A DNA stretch of 64,000 nucleotides, from assembly GCF_024648825.1 (NCBI RefSeq), contig NZ_JANBBE010000001.1, forward strand, positions 1,674,001 through 1,738,000. The letters run 5' to 3'. Source of the stretch: Lentzea californiensis (GTDB lineage Bacteria > Actinomycetota > Actinomycetes > Mycobacteriales > Pseudonocardiaceae). Shown piece after piece: positions 1 through 7,895 of this stretch (positions are counted from its first letter, which is position 1; every line of letters begins with the position of its first letter). The notes under the pieces are model-generated. The model was not told the DNA's origin. It did not search any database and saw nothing but the letters and a program-made list of their open reading frames with translations. The translations under genes were made by a program, and so were the position numbers.

Positions 1-1
1 T

Positions 2-274
2 GTGGAGCGTGACGACTTCGCGTCGCTCTACCTGAAGGTGCTGCACCGGCTGGACGCCCTCTACGACCGTCCGCTGCCCTACATCGCGGCCTGGCACCAG
101 GCGCCGGTCAACGCGGGCCGCGACGAGATGTGGCTGCACCTGCAGGTCTTCTCGGTGCTCAGGACGAAGGACAAGCTCAAGTACCTCGCGGGCTCGGAGT
201 CCGGTGAGGCCGTGTGGATCAACGACGTGACGCCCGAGCAGATCGCCGAGCGGCTCCGGGGAACACACAAGTAG
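2..274 (+). CDS. galT: Galactose-1-phosphate uridylyltransferase, C-terminal part
   Basis: This is the last 90 codons of a gene that begins before the window. The protein carries the GalT C-terminal signature: a helix of the LHRLDALYDRPLPYI type followed by a WHQAP segment, then a beta strand ending in DVTPEQIAERLR. GalT transfers UMP from UDP-glucose to galactose-1-phosphate in the cytosolic Leloir pathway. The zinc and catalytic His motifs lie upstream, outside the window, so activity cannot be judged. It is followed 45 nt later by the HtrA gene on the same strand. Confidence 0.85.
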   Translation: MERDDFASLYLKVLHRLDALYDRPLPYIAAWHQAPVNAGRDEMWLHLQVFSVLRTKDKLKYLAGSESGEAVWINDVTPEQIAERLRGTHK

Positions 275-319
275 CTCCCAGGCTGGTCTAAGGGTTCTCT
301 CAGGACGAGCCGAGAGACT

Positions 320-1858
320 ATGCCCATGACCGAGAGCAACAAGCCAGCGCCGCAGCCGGAAGAGTCCCACTCCGTGCCGACGAGCGCCGGTCAGACAGAC
401 TCCGGCGCACGGGAGCAGGGCCCGTCGCTGCCGGATCCCGGCCAGCCGGATCCTTTGCAGGGGGGATCCGGCCAGGCTGGGGTACACAACGCTCCCGGCC
501 AGGCTGGGGCACACAGCGCTCCCGCAGGCCTGGGCGATCTGCCCGCCTCCTACTCTTCGGCCCAGCCGCAGGTGCCCTCACCTGACGCGGGCCAGACGCA
601 GCTCGGCGGGCCCGGACCCGGCCAGCAGCTTCCTCCATCAGGGTCCGGCCAACCTCACCCGCTCGGCCTCGGCGCCACGACCGCGCAGTTCGGCGCGGAA
701 CCGGGCCCCTTCGGCGGACCGCACACGGGTCCTCAGACGGGTCAGTACTACCTCCCGCCCGGCTACCAGCCGCCGCCCGTCCCGCCGCAGCCCAAGGGCC
801 GTGGGAAGGTCGTGGCGGGCGTCGCGGCACTCGTGCTGCTCGTGGGCGGGCTCTCCGGTGGCCTCGGCGGCTACCTGGGCTACAACTTCGCGAACGACTC
901 GTCGTCCGTGAGCTCCCTCGACACGCCCCGCCCGGCCTCGCAGACCTCGAACGCACCCGCGGGCTCGGTCGAGGACGTGGCGAACAGGCTGCTGCCGTCC
1001 GTCGTCCAGATCCAGGTCACGACGCGGTCCGGCGCCGGCGAGGGCTCCGGTTTCATCATCTCCGGCAACGGCCAGATCGTGACGAACAACCACGTCATCG
1101 AGGGTGCTGCCTCCGGTGGCGAGATCAAGGTCGTCTTCCAGGACGGCAGGACGGCGTCCGCCAAGATCCTCGGCCGCGACCCGAGCTCCGACATCGCCGT
1201 CATCCAGGCCGACGGCGTCTCGAACCTCCCGGTCGTGCAGCTCGGCAACTCCGGCGACATGAAGACCGGCCAGGCCGTCGTCGCGATCGGCTCGCCGTTC
1301 GAACTGTCCGGCACCGTCACCTCCGGCATCGTCAGCTCGGTGAACCGCCCGGTCTCCGCGGGAGGCGACCGCAACTCGCAGGCGACCGTCCTCAACGCCA
1401 TCCAGACCGACGCCGCGATCAACCCCGGCAACTCGGGCGGACCTCTCGTCAACATGCAGGGCCAGGTCGTCGGCATCAACTCCGCGATCTACAGCCCCAG
1501 CCAGGGCCAGGGCCAGGCCGGTTCCGTCGGCATCGGCTTCGCGATCCCGATGGACCAGGCCCGCCGCACGATCGACGAGATCGTGAAGAGCGGCAAGCCC
1601 AGGCAGACCGTGCTCGGCGTGAAGGTCGAGTCGACCGAGCAGGGCGCCCGCATCTCCGAGATCACCTCCGGTGGTGCCGCGGAGAAGGCCGGGCTCAAGG
1701 CAGGCGACGTGATCACGAAGTTCGGTGACCGCCGCATCGACGAGTCGGACACGCTGGTGGCCGCGGTGCGGTCCAAGGCTCCCGGCGACAAGGTCACGAT
1801 CACGCTGTCCGACAACAGGACGGTGGAAGCCACCCTCGACGGTGTCGAGGTGGGATAG
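320..1858 (+). CDS. HtrA/DegP-like membrane-anchored serine protease (PepD type)
   Basis: This 512-residue protein has a disordered, Pro/Gly/Gln-rich cytoplasmic arm (about residues 1-160), one membrane span (about 163-190, AGVAALVLLVGGLSGGLGG), an extracytoplasmic trypsin-like domain and a C-terminal PDZ domain (about 420-508). The catalytic triad is visible as His258 (TNNHVI), Asp291 (SSDIAV) and Ser372 (NPGNSGGP). It should degrade or chaperone misfolded envelope proteins. It precedes an OmpR regulator and a histidine kinase, the same neighbourhood as mycobacterial pepD with mprAB, which suggests a shared envelope-stress role. ATG at 320 or 326 could be the start. The arm contains two copies of a 9-residue repeat. 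Confidence 0.9.
   Translation: MPMTESNKPAPQPEESHSVPTSAGQTDSGAREQGPSLPDPGQPDPLQGGSGQAGVHNAPGQAGAHSAPAGLGDLPASYSSAQPQVPSPDAGQTQLGGPGPGQQLPPSGSGQPHPLGLGATTAQFGAEPGPFGGPHTGPQTGQYYLPPGYQPPPVPPQPKGRGKVVAGVAALVLLVGGLSGGLGGYLGYNFANDSSSVSSLDTPRPASQTSNAPAGSVEDVANRLLPSVVQIQVTTRSGAGEGSGFIISGNGQIVTNNHVIEGAASGGEIKVVFQDGRTASAKILGRDPSSDIAVIQADGVSNLPVVQLGNSGDMKTGQAVVAIGSPFELSGTVTSGIVSSVNRPVSAGGDRNSQATVLNAIQTDAAINPGNSGGPLVNMQGQVVGINSAIYSPSQGQGQAGSVGIGFAIPMDQARRTIDEIVKSGKPRQTVLGVKVESTEQGARISEITSGGAAEKAGLKAGDVITKFGDRRIDESDTLVAAVRSKAPGDKVTITLSDNRTVEATLDGVEVG
470..523 (+). repeat. Tandem 27-bp repeat inside the HtrA N-terminal arm
   Basis: Two adjacent 27-bp units (470-496 and 497-523) differ at only a few bases and encode the nonapeptides GQAGVHNAP and GQAGAHSAP. 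The unit length keeps the reading frame, so copy number could vary without disrupting the protease. It lies in the disordered cytoplasmic region. Confidence 0.8.
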
Positions 1859-1871
1859 GTCGGGGGACGCC

Positions 1872-1973
1872 CGGTTTCCGGCAACCGCCGCCCGCCGGAA
1901 ACCGAGCGTGACGACCCCGGAGAGGCCCCACCCTGTGAGCACCTGCCCCGCACACAGGGAGGGGCCTCTTCTT
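1872..1973 (+). terminator. Two tandem hairpins after the HtrA gene
   Basis: The first hairpin has an 11-bp perfect stem (1872-1882 with 1894-1904). The second pairs 1922-1929 with 1961-1968 and 1931-1937 with 1953-1959 around one A-A mismatch, and is followed by TTCTT, the classical shape of an intrinsic terminator. It separates htrA from the two-component system. Confidence 0.75.
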
Positions 1974-2015
1974 ACGTCCTCGTGACAGATGCGGGCCGGG
2001 CCGGCGTTCGTGGCT

Positions 2016-2021
2016 TAGCGT
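2016..2021 (+). promoter_or_regulatory. -10 box for leaderless response-regulator mRNA
   Basis: TAGCGT lies 6 nt before the GTG at 2028 and no Shine-Dalgarno sequence is present, the expected layout for a transcript that begins at the start codon. Confidence 0.5.
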
Positions 2022-2027
2022 GGTGAC

Positions 2028-2714
2028 GTGGTGGAACGGGTCCTGGTCGTCGACGACGACACGACGGTGCGCGACGTGGTGCGCCGCTACCTCGAACACG
2101 CCGGGTACGAGGTCGAGCTCGCCGGTGACGGGGAGCAGGCGCTGCGGCTGATGGCCGCGAACGAGCCGGACATCGTGGTGCTGGACCTGATGTTGCCCGG
2201 CATCGACGGCCTCGAGGTGTGCCGGCGGATCCGGGAACGCGGGAGCACGCCCGTCGTCATGCTGACGGCGCTGGGCGAGGAGGAAGACCGCATCGCAGGG
2301 CTGCAGATCGGCGCGGACGACTACGTCACGAAGCCCTTCAGCCCGCGTGAGCTGGCGTTGCGCGTCTCGTCGGTGCTGCGGCGCGCGCATCGGGCCTATG
2401 AGCCGCGGGTGGTGCGGGACGGGAACCTCGTGCTGGACGTGGCCGCGCACACCGCGACGCTGGACGGGCAGCCGTTGCAGTTGACGACGCGCGAGTTCGA
2501 CCTGCTGGCGTTCTTCATCGGCAACGCGGGCAAGGCGTTCGGTCGGGCGGAGCTGCTGGAACGGGTGTGGGGCTGGCAGTTCGGCGACCAGTCGACCGTG
2601 ACCGTCCACGTGCGACGGTTGCGCGAGAAGATCGAGGAAGACCCTGCGAAGCCCCGGCGGCTGAGCACGGTGTGGGGCGTCGGCTACCGGTATGACCCGT
2701 GTTCGATCGACTGA
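2028..2714 (+). CDS. OmpR/PhoB-family response regulator (MprA-like)
   Basis: The 228-residue protein has a receiver domain (about 3-115) with the acidic pocket DDD near residues 9-11, the phospho-acceptor Asp53 in VLDLMLPG and the conserved Lys in [10 protein letters not shown] winged-helix DNA-binding domain follows (about 130-225, ending VWGVGYRY). It is a transcription factor phosphorylated by the kinase encoded directly downstream. GTG codons at 2028 and 2031 are both possible starts. Its 3' end overlaps the kinase gene by 16 nt, implying co-translation. Position beside htrA matches mycobacterial mprA, which controls envelope-stress genes; orthology is likely but inferred. Confidence 0.93.
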   Translation: MVERVLVVDDDTTVRDVVRRYLEHAGYEVELAGDGEQALRLMAANEPDIVVLDLMLPGIDGLEVCRRIRERGSTPVVMLTALGEEEDRIAGLQIGADDYVTKPFSPRELALRVSSVLRRAHRAYEPRVVRDGNLVLDVAAHTATLDGQPLQLTTREFDLLAFFIGNAGKAFGRAELLERVWGWQFGDQSTVTVHVRRLREKIEEDPAKPRRLSTVWGVGYRYDPCSID

Positions 2715-3598
2715 GCCGCGTCTCCCTGACCACCGCGATGACCGTCATGGTCATCGTGCCGGTGGTGGCGACCATCGCCGGCGTGCTGGTGGTCAGCGGG
2801 TTCATGTTCACGCCGATGCTCAACGCCACGCTCATGGCGTGCGTGCTGGTCGGGGTGGTCACCGTGCCGTTCTCGATCATGCTGGGCCGGGCGATCGCGC
2901 GGCGCACCATGTGGGAGCGCGAGGCAGAGGCGGCGCGGCGGCAGCTGGTGGCGTGGATCAGCCACGACCTGCGGACGCCGCTGGCCGGGATCCGGGCGAT
3001 GACCGAGGCGCTGGAGGACGGGGTCGTCTCCGAGCCGGGTGAGGTCGCCGTCTACGCCAAGCAGATCGCCCTGGAGGCCGACCACCTCTCGAAGCTGGTG
3101 GACGACCTGTTCCAGCTCTCGCGGATCACCGCGGGCGCCTTGAACCTGCCGATGCACGACGTGGCCTTGGCCGACGTGGTCAGCGACGTGGTCGCGGCCT
3201 CCCGCCCGGTCGCCGCGCGCGAGGGTGTCGAGCTGCGTGCCGACGCTCGCGCGTGGCCGGTCGTGAAGGGCTCCGATCCGGAACTGATGCGTGTCGTGCG
3301 CAACCTTGTGTCCAACGCCATTCGCCACACACCGGAGGGCGGTTCGGTCGCCGTCCAGGTCGATGTGGACGGACCCGAAGCGGTGGTGCGGGTGGACGAC
3401 GCGTGCGGCGGCATACCCGATGACGTGCTGCCACAGGTCTTCGACGTGGGATTCCGCGGCTCCTCCGCACGCAATCCCTCCGGTGCCGGACTGGGTCTTT
3501 CCATCGCGCGAGGGCTCGTCGAGGCGCACCACGGGCGAGTCGGCGTTCAGAACCACGGTCCTGGCTGCCGCTTCGAAGTCAGACTCCCGCTACGGTGA
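2699..3598 (+). CDS. Sensor histidine kinase with no extracytoplasmic sensor domain
   Basis: At 299 residues this kinase is much shorter than MprB (about 500). Two membrane spans (about 10-34 and 38-62) are joined by a turn of a few residues, so almost nothing is exposed outside the membrane. The phospho-acceptor His89 lies in [10 protein letters not shown]. The ATPase domain has its N box ([14 protein letters not shown]), G1 box ([10 protein letters not shown]) and G2 box ([11 protein letters not shown]). A recognisable HAMP domain is missing. The GTG start overlaps the regulator gene. It probably senses a signal inside the membrane or through a partner protein. Confidence 0.9.
   Translation: MFDRLSRVSLTTAMTVMVIVPVVATIAGVLVVSGFMFTPMLNATLMACVLVGVVTVPFSIMLGRAIARRTMWEREAEAARRQLVAWISHDLRTPLAGIRAMTEALEDGVVSEPGEVAVYAKQIALEADHLSKLVDDLFQLSRITAGALNLPMHDVALADVVSDVVAASRPVAAREGVELRADARAWPVVKGSDPELMRVVRNLVSNAIRHTPEGGSVAVQVDVDGPEAVVRVDDACGGIPDDVLPQVFDVGFRGSSARNPSGAGLGLSIARGLVEAHHGRVGVQNHGPGCRFEVRLPLR
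3591..3596 (+). promoter_or_regulatory. -10 box for leaderless mog mRNA
   Basis: TACGGT, at the very end of the histidine-kinase gene, lies 7 nt before ATG 3604. This suggests mog has its own promoter besides read-through. Confidence 0.4.
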
Positions 3599-3603
3599 TC
3601 GGT

Positions 3604-4104
3604 ATGGAACGCAGCGCGCAGCGCCTTGGCCGCGCTTTGGTCGTGATCGTGGACGACCGGGTGGCGCACGGCGAGCAGGACGACAACTCCGGGCCTCTCG
3701 TCACCGAACTCCTGGAAGAAGTGGGCTTCATCGTCGACGGCACCGTCGCGGTCGAGGGTGAGGTGGTCGACATCCGGGCCGCTCTCAACACGGCCGTCAT
3801 CGGTGGCGTCGACCTCGTGGTCACGGTGGGCGGCACAGGCGTGTCCCCGCGCGACGTCACCCCCGACGCCACGCAGGGCGTGCTCGACCGTCCCATCCAC
3901 GGCATCGCGGAGGCCCTCCGGGCGTCCGGGCTGGCCGCGGGCGCGGTCGACGCGGGCATCTCGCGCGGCCTCGCCGGCGTCTCCGGCAGCACGCTCGTCG
4001 TGAACCTCGCGGGCTCACGCTCCGCGGTCCGCGACGGCATGGCGACGCTGTCGGCTCTGGTGCCCTACGTGATCGAACAGCTGAGCGGTCTTGACGAAGA
4101 GTGA
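3604..4104 (+). CDS. mog: MogA/MoaB-family molybdenum cofactor protein
   Basis: This 166-residue protein has the molybdopterin-binding fold signature TVGGTGVSPRDVTPDAT near residues 80-96 and NLAGSRSAVRDGM near the C terminus. Family members adenylylate molybdopterin before molybdenum insertion. In mycobacteria the equivalent gene is moaB2, at the same place after mprB-pepD. ATG 3604 is preferred because a TACGGT box lies 7 nt upstream; GTG 3595, overlapping the kinase stop as GTGA, is the alternative. A second molybdopterin-type gene (glp/moeA) lies 4 kb downstream. Confidence 0.88.
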   Translation: MERSAQRLGRALVVIVDDRVAHGEQDDNSGPLVTELLEEVGFIVDGTVAVEGEVVDIRAALNTAVIGGVDLVVTVGGTGVSPRDVTPDATQGVLDRPIHGIAEALRASGLAAGAVDAGISRGLAGVSGSTLVVNLAGSRSAVRDGMATLSALVPYVIEQLSGLDEE

Positions 4105-4273
4105 GTCGCCGAAGCCGGCCGACGACGACGCCGCAGCGCGTCGTCGCCGGTTGGCCGAGGTGTTCGGCGACGTGCTCCCGGAGACGACGTCGGACGAGCG
4201 CGGTGGCGGGGGTTCCCCGGACGACCGCGAGGCCTGGTACCGCGAGAACAGGCCACCGCACCACGGCGGCTGA
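4091..4273 (+). CDS. Small conserved actinobacterial protein ending in RPPHHGG
   Basis: A 60-codon gene starts at TTG 4091 and overlaps the mog stop by 14 nt. The protein is very hydrophilic: an acidic/basic N terminus, a short helix RRLAEVFGDVLPET, and a C-terminal WYRENRPPHHGG motif. Small actinobacterial proteins ending in W-x-R-E-x-R-P-P-H are familiar from this position, but no function is known to me. There is no signal peptide or membrane span. Its last codons are part of a 53-bp direct repeat that recurs 181 bp downstream. Confidence 0.6.
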   Translation: MTKSESPKPADDDAAARRRRLAEVFGDVLPETTSDERGGGGSPDDREAWYRENRPPHHGG

Positions 4274-4308
4274 CGCGGTGGTGGCGAGTGTGCTTTCGGG
4301 CTCTGCCG
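4256..4308 (+). repeat. 53-bp direct repeat, copy 1
   Basis: This exact 53-bp copy includes the last codons and stop of the small RPPHHGG protein and 35 bp beyond. An identical copy starts at 4437, an offset of 181 bp. Confidence 0.9.
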
Positions 4309-4916
4309 TTGGCTGGAGGGGCTCGGGCACGCTGCGGCGGTGCCGTTGAGCTTTCGCCTCACAGTCGGGTCTGAGGACTTGGATGTGCTGCGGGCTGCCG
4401 GTGCTTGACGTGCGAGTTGTGCTGGCGCGCCTGCCGCCGCACCACGGCGGCTGACGCGGTGGTGGCGAGTGTGCTTTCGGGCTCTGCCGGCGGCTGACAG
4501 ACGCATCGTCGCCGGGCTGACGTTGCTGAACGTCGGAGCGTGCGGGCCGGTCTCCGGGGTGCGGCGGTCCTCTGGTCTTTCGGCTTCGCCGTTGGGGCCT
4601 CAAGGCTGGGGCGCGGCGAAGCTGCCGGTGCTCAACTTGGGGCTGTGCCAACGCACCCGTAGTGAGCGCTGCTCGGCCTCCGGCCTCTGCCGGTGGTTGC
4701 CCGGCGCTGCCTGGACCTTGGGCCTCGCAGGTACGGCTCAAGGGCATGGACGCGCCACGGATGGGCTGTCATCGCTGAACGCCGAAGCGTGCGGGTCGTT
4801 CAGAACGGCCGCGCCGTGGAACCGCTGGGACCGTGCCGGCTACGGCCGCGGGGCCAGGACAAAGCGCGCGGTACCGCGGTGGCTGCGCGCTTCGTCTCGG
4901 CGGGGACGGGTGGAGA
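4274..4916. other. Non-coding region with decayed repeats between mog and mscL
   Basis: No credible gene is visible in these 643 bp. The region holds the second 53-bp repeat and a further diverged pair of about 26 nt (4525-4550 and 4774-4799, about 22 matches) around the motif GAAGCGTGCGGG. Open frames here show no family motifs. It looks like a duplicated and eroded 3' region of the small upstream gene. Confidence 0.55.
4437..4489 (+). repeat. 53-bp direct repeat, copy 2
   Basis: Identical to 4256-4308, including the codons for the PPHHGG tail and its stop, but here without an upstream gene. It is a fossil of a partial tandem duplication. Confidence 0.9.
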
Positions 4917-5360
4917 TCAGATCGCGGGACCGCGGCGGTCCGGTGCGGTGTTCTGCACCACGGTGGTGCTCTGCTGCTGAGCGGCGAGCAGGTCGCGGAT
5001 CTCGATCAGCAACTCGACGTCCGTCGGCTCGGACGGGCCGGCCTCCTCGCCCCTCTTGCGGCGTTCCTGGATCTTCTGGATCGGCAGCACCAGGACGAAG
5101 TAGACGACAGCGGCCACGATCACGAAGTTGATCGCGGCGTTGATGACGTTGCTGAAGTCGAGGTACGTGTCCTCCTTGCCTGACCGGATGTAGAAACCGA
5201 GGCCCTTCGTCTCGGTGCTGCCGAGCGAGGCGATGAGCGGCTTGATGAGGCTCGTGGTGAACGCGGTGACGATCGCGGTGAACGCCGTGCCGATGACCAC
5301 GGCCACAGCCAGGTCGACGACGTTCCCACGCATCAGAAAGTCTTTGAATCCCTTCAGCAT
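4917..5360 (-). CDS. mscL: Large-conductance mechanosensitive channel MscL
   Basis: The 147-residue protein begins with the amphipathic helix MLKGFKDFLMRGNVVDLAVAV and has TM1 (about 14-43), a periplasmic loop with the G-L-G-FYIRSG segment, TM2 (about 71-93, FVIVAAVVYFVLVLPI) and the cytoplasmic bundle helix ELLIEIRDLLAAQ. It forms a homopentameric pore that opens under membrane tension and releases solutes during hypo-osmotic shock. Its ATG overlaps the stop of the SAF-domain gene as TGATG, so the two are translationally coupled. The 17-residue polar tail after the bundle helix is ordinary. Confidence 0.97.
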   Translation of the reverse strand: MLKGFKDFLMRGNVVDLAVAVVIGTAFTAIVTAFTTSLIKPLIASLGSTETKGLGFYIRSGKEDTYLDFSNVINAAINFVIVAAVVYFVLVLPIQKIQERRKRGEEAGPSEPTDVELLIEIRDLLAAQQQSTTVVQNTAPDRRGPAI

Positions 5361-5914
5361 CAGCGGAGAGTAACGGCTAATGCATGATCCAGTGACATCG
5401 CGGCCACACGAGTTGCATTAAGTCTCGGCAACGTGAGCACGACGACTTCGCCGCGTGTCTCGCGCACCGCCGCGTTCTCCGCGAGCACCTCGCCGGACGA
5501 CGACACGATGTCGACCCGGCTGCCCAGCCGCACCACCTCGGCGAGGCCCTGGTCAGCCACCCGCACGGCGACGGAGGCCTGCTCTTCTGAGGTACTTGCG
5601 AGGTCGAAGTCCGTCAACGGGACGCCTGCGCGTGTGGGGGACGCCAGCGGTCTGCCCACCAGCTCGGCGGAATCGGGGAAGGTCCCCGGTACGGGTGAGG
5701 CCAGCGAGACCAGCCGGAGGTCGGAGGCGGACAACGACACGCCTGCCGGCAGGTCCCGCGCCGCGACCACGGCCGGATGGCCCACGTCGGGCCAGAAGAA
5801 CGTGGACACCGCCATCAGCGCCAGGCCCAGAGCCAGAAAACGGCGCCACGCAACGGAAGGGCGGCGGCGGCACAGGGTGCGGACTCGGTCCAGGGCGGTC
5901 GCGGAAAGGGTCAT
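5360..5914 (-). CDS. Membrane-anchored SAF-domain protein (CpaB/RcpC-like)
   Basis: The likely ATG at 5914 gives 184 residues: a basic cytoplasmic tail, one membrane span (about 27-45) and a SAF domain starting VVAARDLPAGVSLSASDL. The later part (SVAVRVADQGLAEVVRLGSRVDIV) resembles the CpaB segment that follows SAF. CpaB proteins assist Flp pilus secretin assembly, but no pilus genes are in the window, so function is uncertain. A GGAGG sits immediately before the ATG. Upstream in-frame sequence overlapping the zinc-ribbon gene is unlikely to be coding. It is coupled to mscL. Confidence 0.75.
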   Translation of the reverse strand: MTLSATALDRVRTLCRRRPSVAWRRFLALGLALMAVSTFFWPDVGHPAVVAARDLPAGVSLSASDLRLVSLASPVPGTFPDSAELVGRPLASPTRAGVPLTDFDLASTSEEQASVAVRVADQGLAEVVRLGSRVDIVSSSGEVLAENAAVRETRGEVVVLTLPRLNATRVAAMSLDHALAVTLR

Positions 5915-5985
5915 GCCTCCGACCGTAGGGCGGTCGGAGGCAGGTCGAGTGGGGCTGGTCGCAAGTTGTGGACAACTCGCGATCT

Positions 5986-6294
5986 TCAGGACGCGGCGGC
6001 CGCCGGAGCGCTCGTCGAGGACTTCGAGTCCGATGAGGACTTCGTGTCCGAGGACTTCTTCTCGGCCGGCTTCGCGTCCGAAGAGGACGTCGTGGTGGCC
6101 GCGCTCGTGGACGAGCCCGAGCGGCTGTCCGTGCGGTAGAAGCCGCTGCCCTTGAAGACGACGCCGACGGCGCCGAAGAGCTTGCGCAGCTTGCCCGAGC
6201 ACTCGGGGCACTCGGTGAGGGAGGAGTCGCTGAACGACTGCACAGCCTCGAACCGGTGCTCACACGCGGTGCAGGCGTACTGGTACGTAGGCAC
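5986..6294 (-). CDS. FmdB-family zinc-ribbon protein
   Basis: Starting at GTG 6294 (AGGAG 8 nt upstream), the 102-residue protein opens with PTYQYACTACEHRF, then CPECSGKLRKLFG and VVFKGSGFYRTD. The two CxxC pairs form a small zinc ribbon. The remaining 45 residues are a low-complexity Ser/Lys/Thr/Ala tail. The family takes its name from a putative regulator of formamidase genes; mycobacterial members at this locus (Rv0991c) have been linked to protein quality control. The role here is inferred from family and position only. Confidence 0.88.
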   Translation of the reverse strand: MPTYQYACTACEHRFEAVQSFSDSSLTECPECSGKLRKLFGAVGVVFKGSGFYRTDSRSGSSTSAATTTSSSDAKPAEKKSSDTKSSSDSKSSTSAPAAAAS

Positions 6295-6388
6295 TGGGTC
6301 TGCTCCTAGCTCTGGCACTCGACCTTTGTGAGTGCCAACACGATTTTCGCTCAGGACCTTCCCGGAGCGCAAACACCCCAGGTCAATG

Positions 6389-6955
6389 TCACAGCCATCG
6401 GAGGCCGACCGAGGGGGTCAGCACGCCGTTCATCCTCACGTCATGAGGCTCACCTGGCACCTCGGCGAGCACCTCGCTGTCCCGCACGACGCCGATCAGC
6501 GGGGCGTTGACCAGCGGCAACGAGCGATCGTAGTGGCCCTGCCCCTTCCCGATCCGCACCCCGTCCACCGACACGGCCAGCGCGGGCACGAGCACCAGCG
6601 ACGCTCCAGCGATCGCCGAGGCGCCGAGCCGGGGACCGGTGGGCTCGAGCAACTTGAACCCGGCGGGAGCGAGCGCGGACGGACCGTCGTGCACCGCCCA
6701 GTCCAGCGGCGAGTCGCCCGTCACGATCGGGAGCAGCACCCGGCACCGCAGCCCGTCGAGCCACGACGCGTCACCGGGCTCCGATCCGACCGGCAGGAAC
6801 GCGCACACCGTCTGATCAGGCGTGACGTCCAGGGCGGCGACGTGCGCGGCCAGCGCGGCGGCTTCCAGGGCCCGAACTTCGGCCGTCAGGGATCGCCGTG
6901 AGGCCAGCAACCGTGAACGCAACGTGGCCTTACGGTCACGAAGATCGGACGTCAT
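6389..6955 (-). CDS. 5-formyltetrahydrofolate cyclo-ligase
   Basis: This 188-residue protein has the family hallmark VPALAVSVDGVRIGKGQGHYDRSL near residues 130-153, where the GxGxGxYDR loop binds ATP phosphates, and an N-terminal RDRKATLRSRLLASRRSL helix. It converts 5-formyl-THF to 5,10-methenyl-THF with ATP, returning stored folate to one-carbon metabolism. ATG 6955 is chosen because the longer frame to 6985 would run into the divergent galU promoter. Adjacent divergent galU is the conserved actinobacterial arrangement. Confidence 0.92.
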   Translation of the reverse strand: MTSDLRDRKATLRSRLLASRRSLTAEVRALEAAALAAHVAALDVTPDQTVCAFLPVGSEPGDASWLDGLRCRVLLPIVTGDSPLDWAVHDGPSALAPAGFKLLEPTGPRLGASAIAGASLVLVPALAVSVDGVRIGKGQGHYDRSLPLVNAPLIGVVRDSEVLAEVPGEPHDVRMNGVLTPSVGLRWL

Positions 6956-6979
6956 GATGGGTATCCCCCGGTATGTCGT

Positions 6980-6985
6980 TAGCAT
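6980..6985 (+). promoter_or_regulatory. -10 box for leaderless galU mRNA
   Basis: TAGCAT lies 8 nt before ATG 6994, and no ribosome-binding site precedes that ATG. It favours 6994 over the upstream ATG 6973 as the start. Confidence 0.45.
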
Positions 6986-6993
6986 CGCAGCCC

Positions 6994-7878
6994 ATGAGCA
7001 GCGCCTTCCACACCGCTATCGTGCCCGCGGCCGGTCTGGGCACCCGTTTCCTCCCCACGACCAAAGCCGTGCCGAAGGAACTGCTGCCCCTCGTCGACAC
7101 CCCCGCCATCGAGTACGTGGCGCGCGAGGCGGCCGAGGCAGGCGCGACGAAGCTGGTCATCGTGACGTCGCCGGACAAGGCGGCGGTCGCGAACTACTTC
7201 GACGCGAACCCCGAACTCGAGGAGACGCTGGCCGCGCGCGGCAAGGCCGACCTCGTCGAGAAGATCCAGCGCGCTCCCAAGCTGATCAAGGCGGAGACCG
7301 CGATCCAGGAGCAGGCGCTCGGCCTGGGCCACGCCGTCGGCTGTGCCGAGGGCAACCTGACCGGCGAGGACGAGGCCGTCGCGGTGCTGCTGCCCGACGA
7401 CATCATCCTGCCGACCGGCGCCCTGAAGAAGATGGCGGAGGTCCGCCAGGAGAAGGGCGGCAGCGTCCTGCTGGCGTTCGACATCCCGCGTGAGCAGATC
7501 TCCGCGTACGGCGTGTTCGACGTCCGCGACACCGGCAACGACGACGTCAAGCAGGTCGTCGGCATGGTCGAGAAGCCGAAGCCGGAGGACGCGCCGTCGA
7601 CGTTCGCGGCCGCCGGGCGCTACCTCCTCGACCGGGCGATCTTCGACGCGCTCAAGCGCATCACGCCCGGCGCGGGCGGGGAGCTGCAGCTCACCGACGC
7701 CATCGCGTTGCTGATCAACGAGGGTCACCCGGTGCACGTCGTGGTCCACCGCGGCGGGCGACACGATCTTGGTAATCCCGCCGGATTCCTGCGTGCTGCG
7801 GTTGACTTCGCACTCAACACCCCGGAGTACGGACCCGATCTGCGTGAGTGGTTGCGGGAACGCCTCGACAACTCCTGA
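6994..7878 (+). CDS. galU: UTP-glucose-1-phosphate uridylyltransferase
   Basis: The 294-residue enzyme begins with the nucleotide-binding signature VPAAGLGTRFLPTTKAVPKE and carries the VLLPDDIIL catalytic Asp motif and the VEKPKPEDAPS sugar-binding loop. It makes UDP-glucose from UTP and glucose-1-phosphate for cell-wall glycans, trehalose and exopolysaccharides. Length is typical for the family. It heads the galU-glp-rimJ-sepX cluster, with glp starting 17 nt after its stop. Confidence 0.96.
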   Translation: MSSAFHTAIVPAAGLGTRFLPTTKAVPKELLPLVDTPAIEYVAREAAEAGATKLVIVTSPDKAAVANYFDANPELEETLAARGKADLVEKIQRAPKLIKAETAIQEQALGLGHAVGCAEGNLTGEDEAVAVLLPDDIILPTGALKKMAEVRQEKGGSVLLAFDIPREQISAYGVFDVRDTGNDDVKQVVGMVEKPKPEDAPSTFAAAGRYLLDRAIFDALKRITPGAGGELQLTDAIALLINEGHPVHVVVHRGGRHDLGNPAGFLRAAVDFALNTPEYGPDLREWLRERLDNS

Positions 7879-7895
7879 GCGCGAGGACCAATCAC

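Noticed and set aside
638..1942. Long minus-strand open frame antisense to htrA
   Set aside because: It is a shadow of the GC-rich coding strand: Arg/Asp/Gly/Val-rich, no family motif, fully inside a gene with intact catalytic residues.
5915..6211. N-terminal extension of the SAF-domain protein to 6211
   Set aside because: The extension overlaps the zinc-ribbon gene and is Arg-rich shadow sequence; ATG 5914 begins the family-like region.
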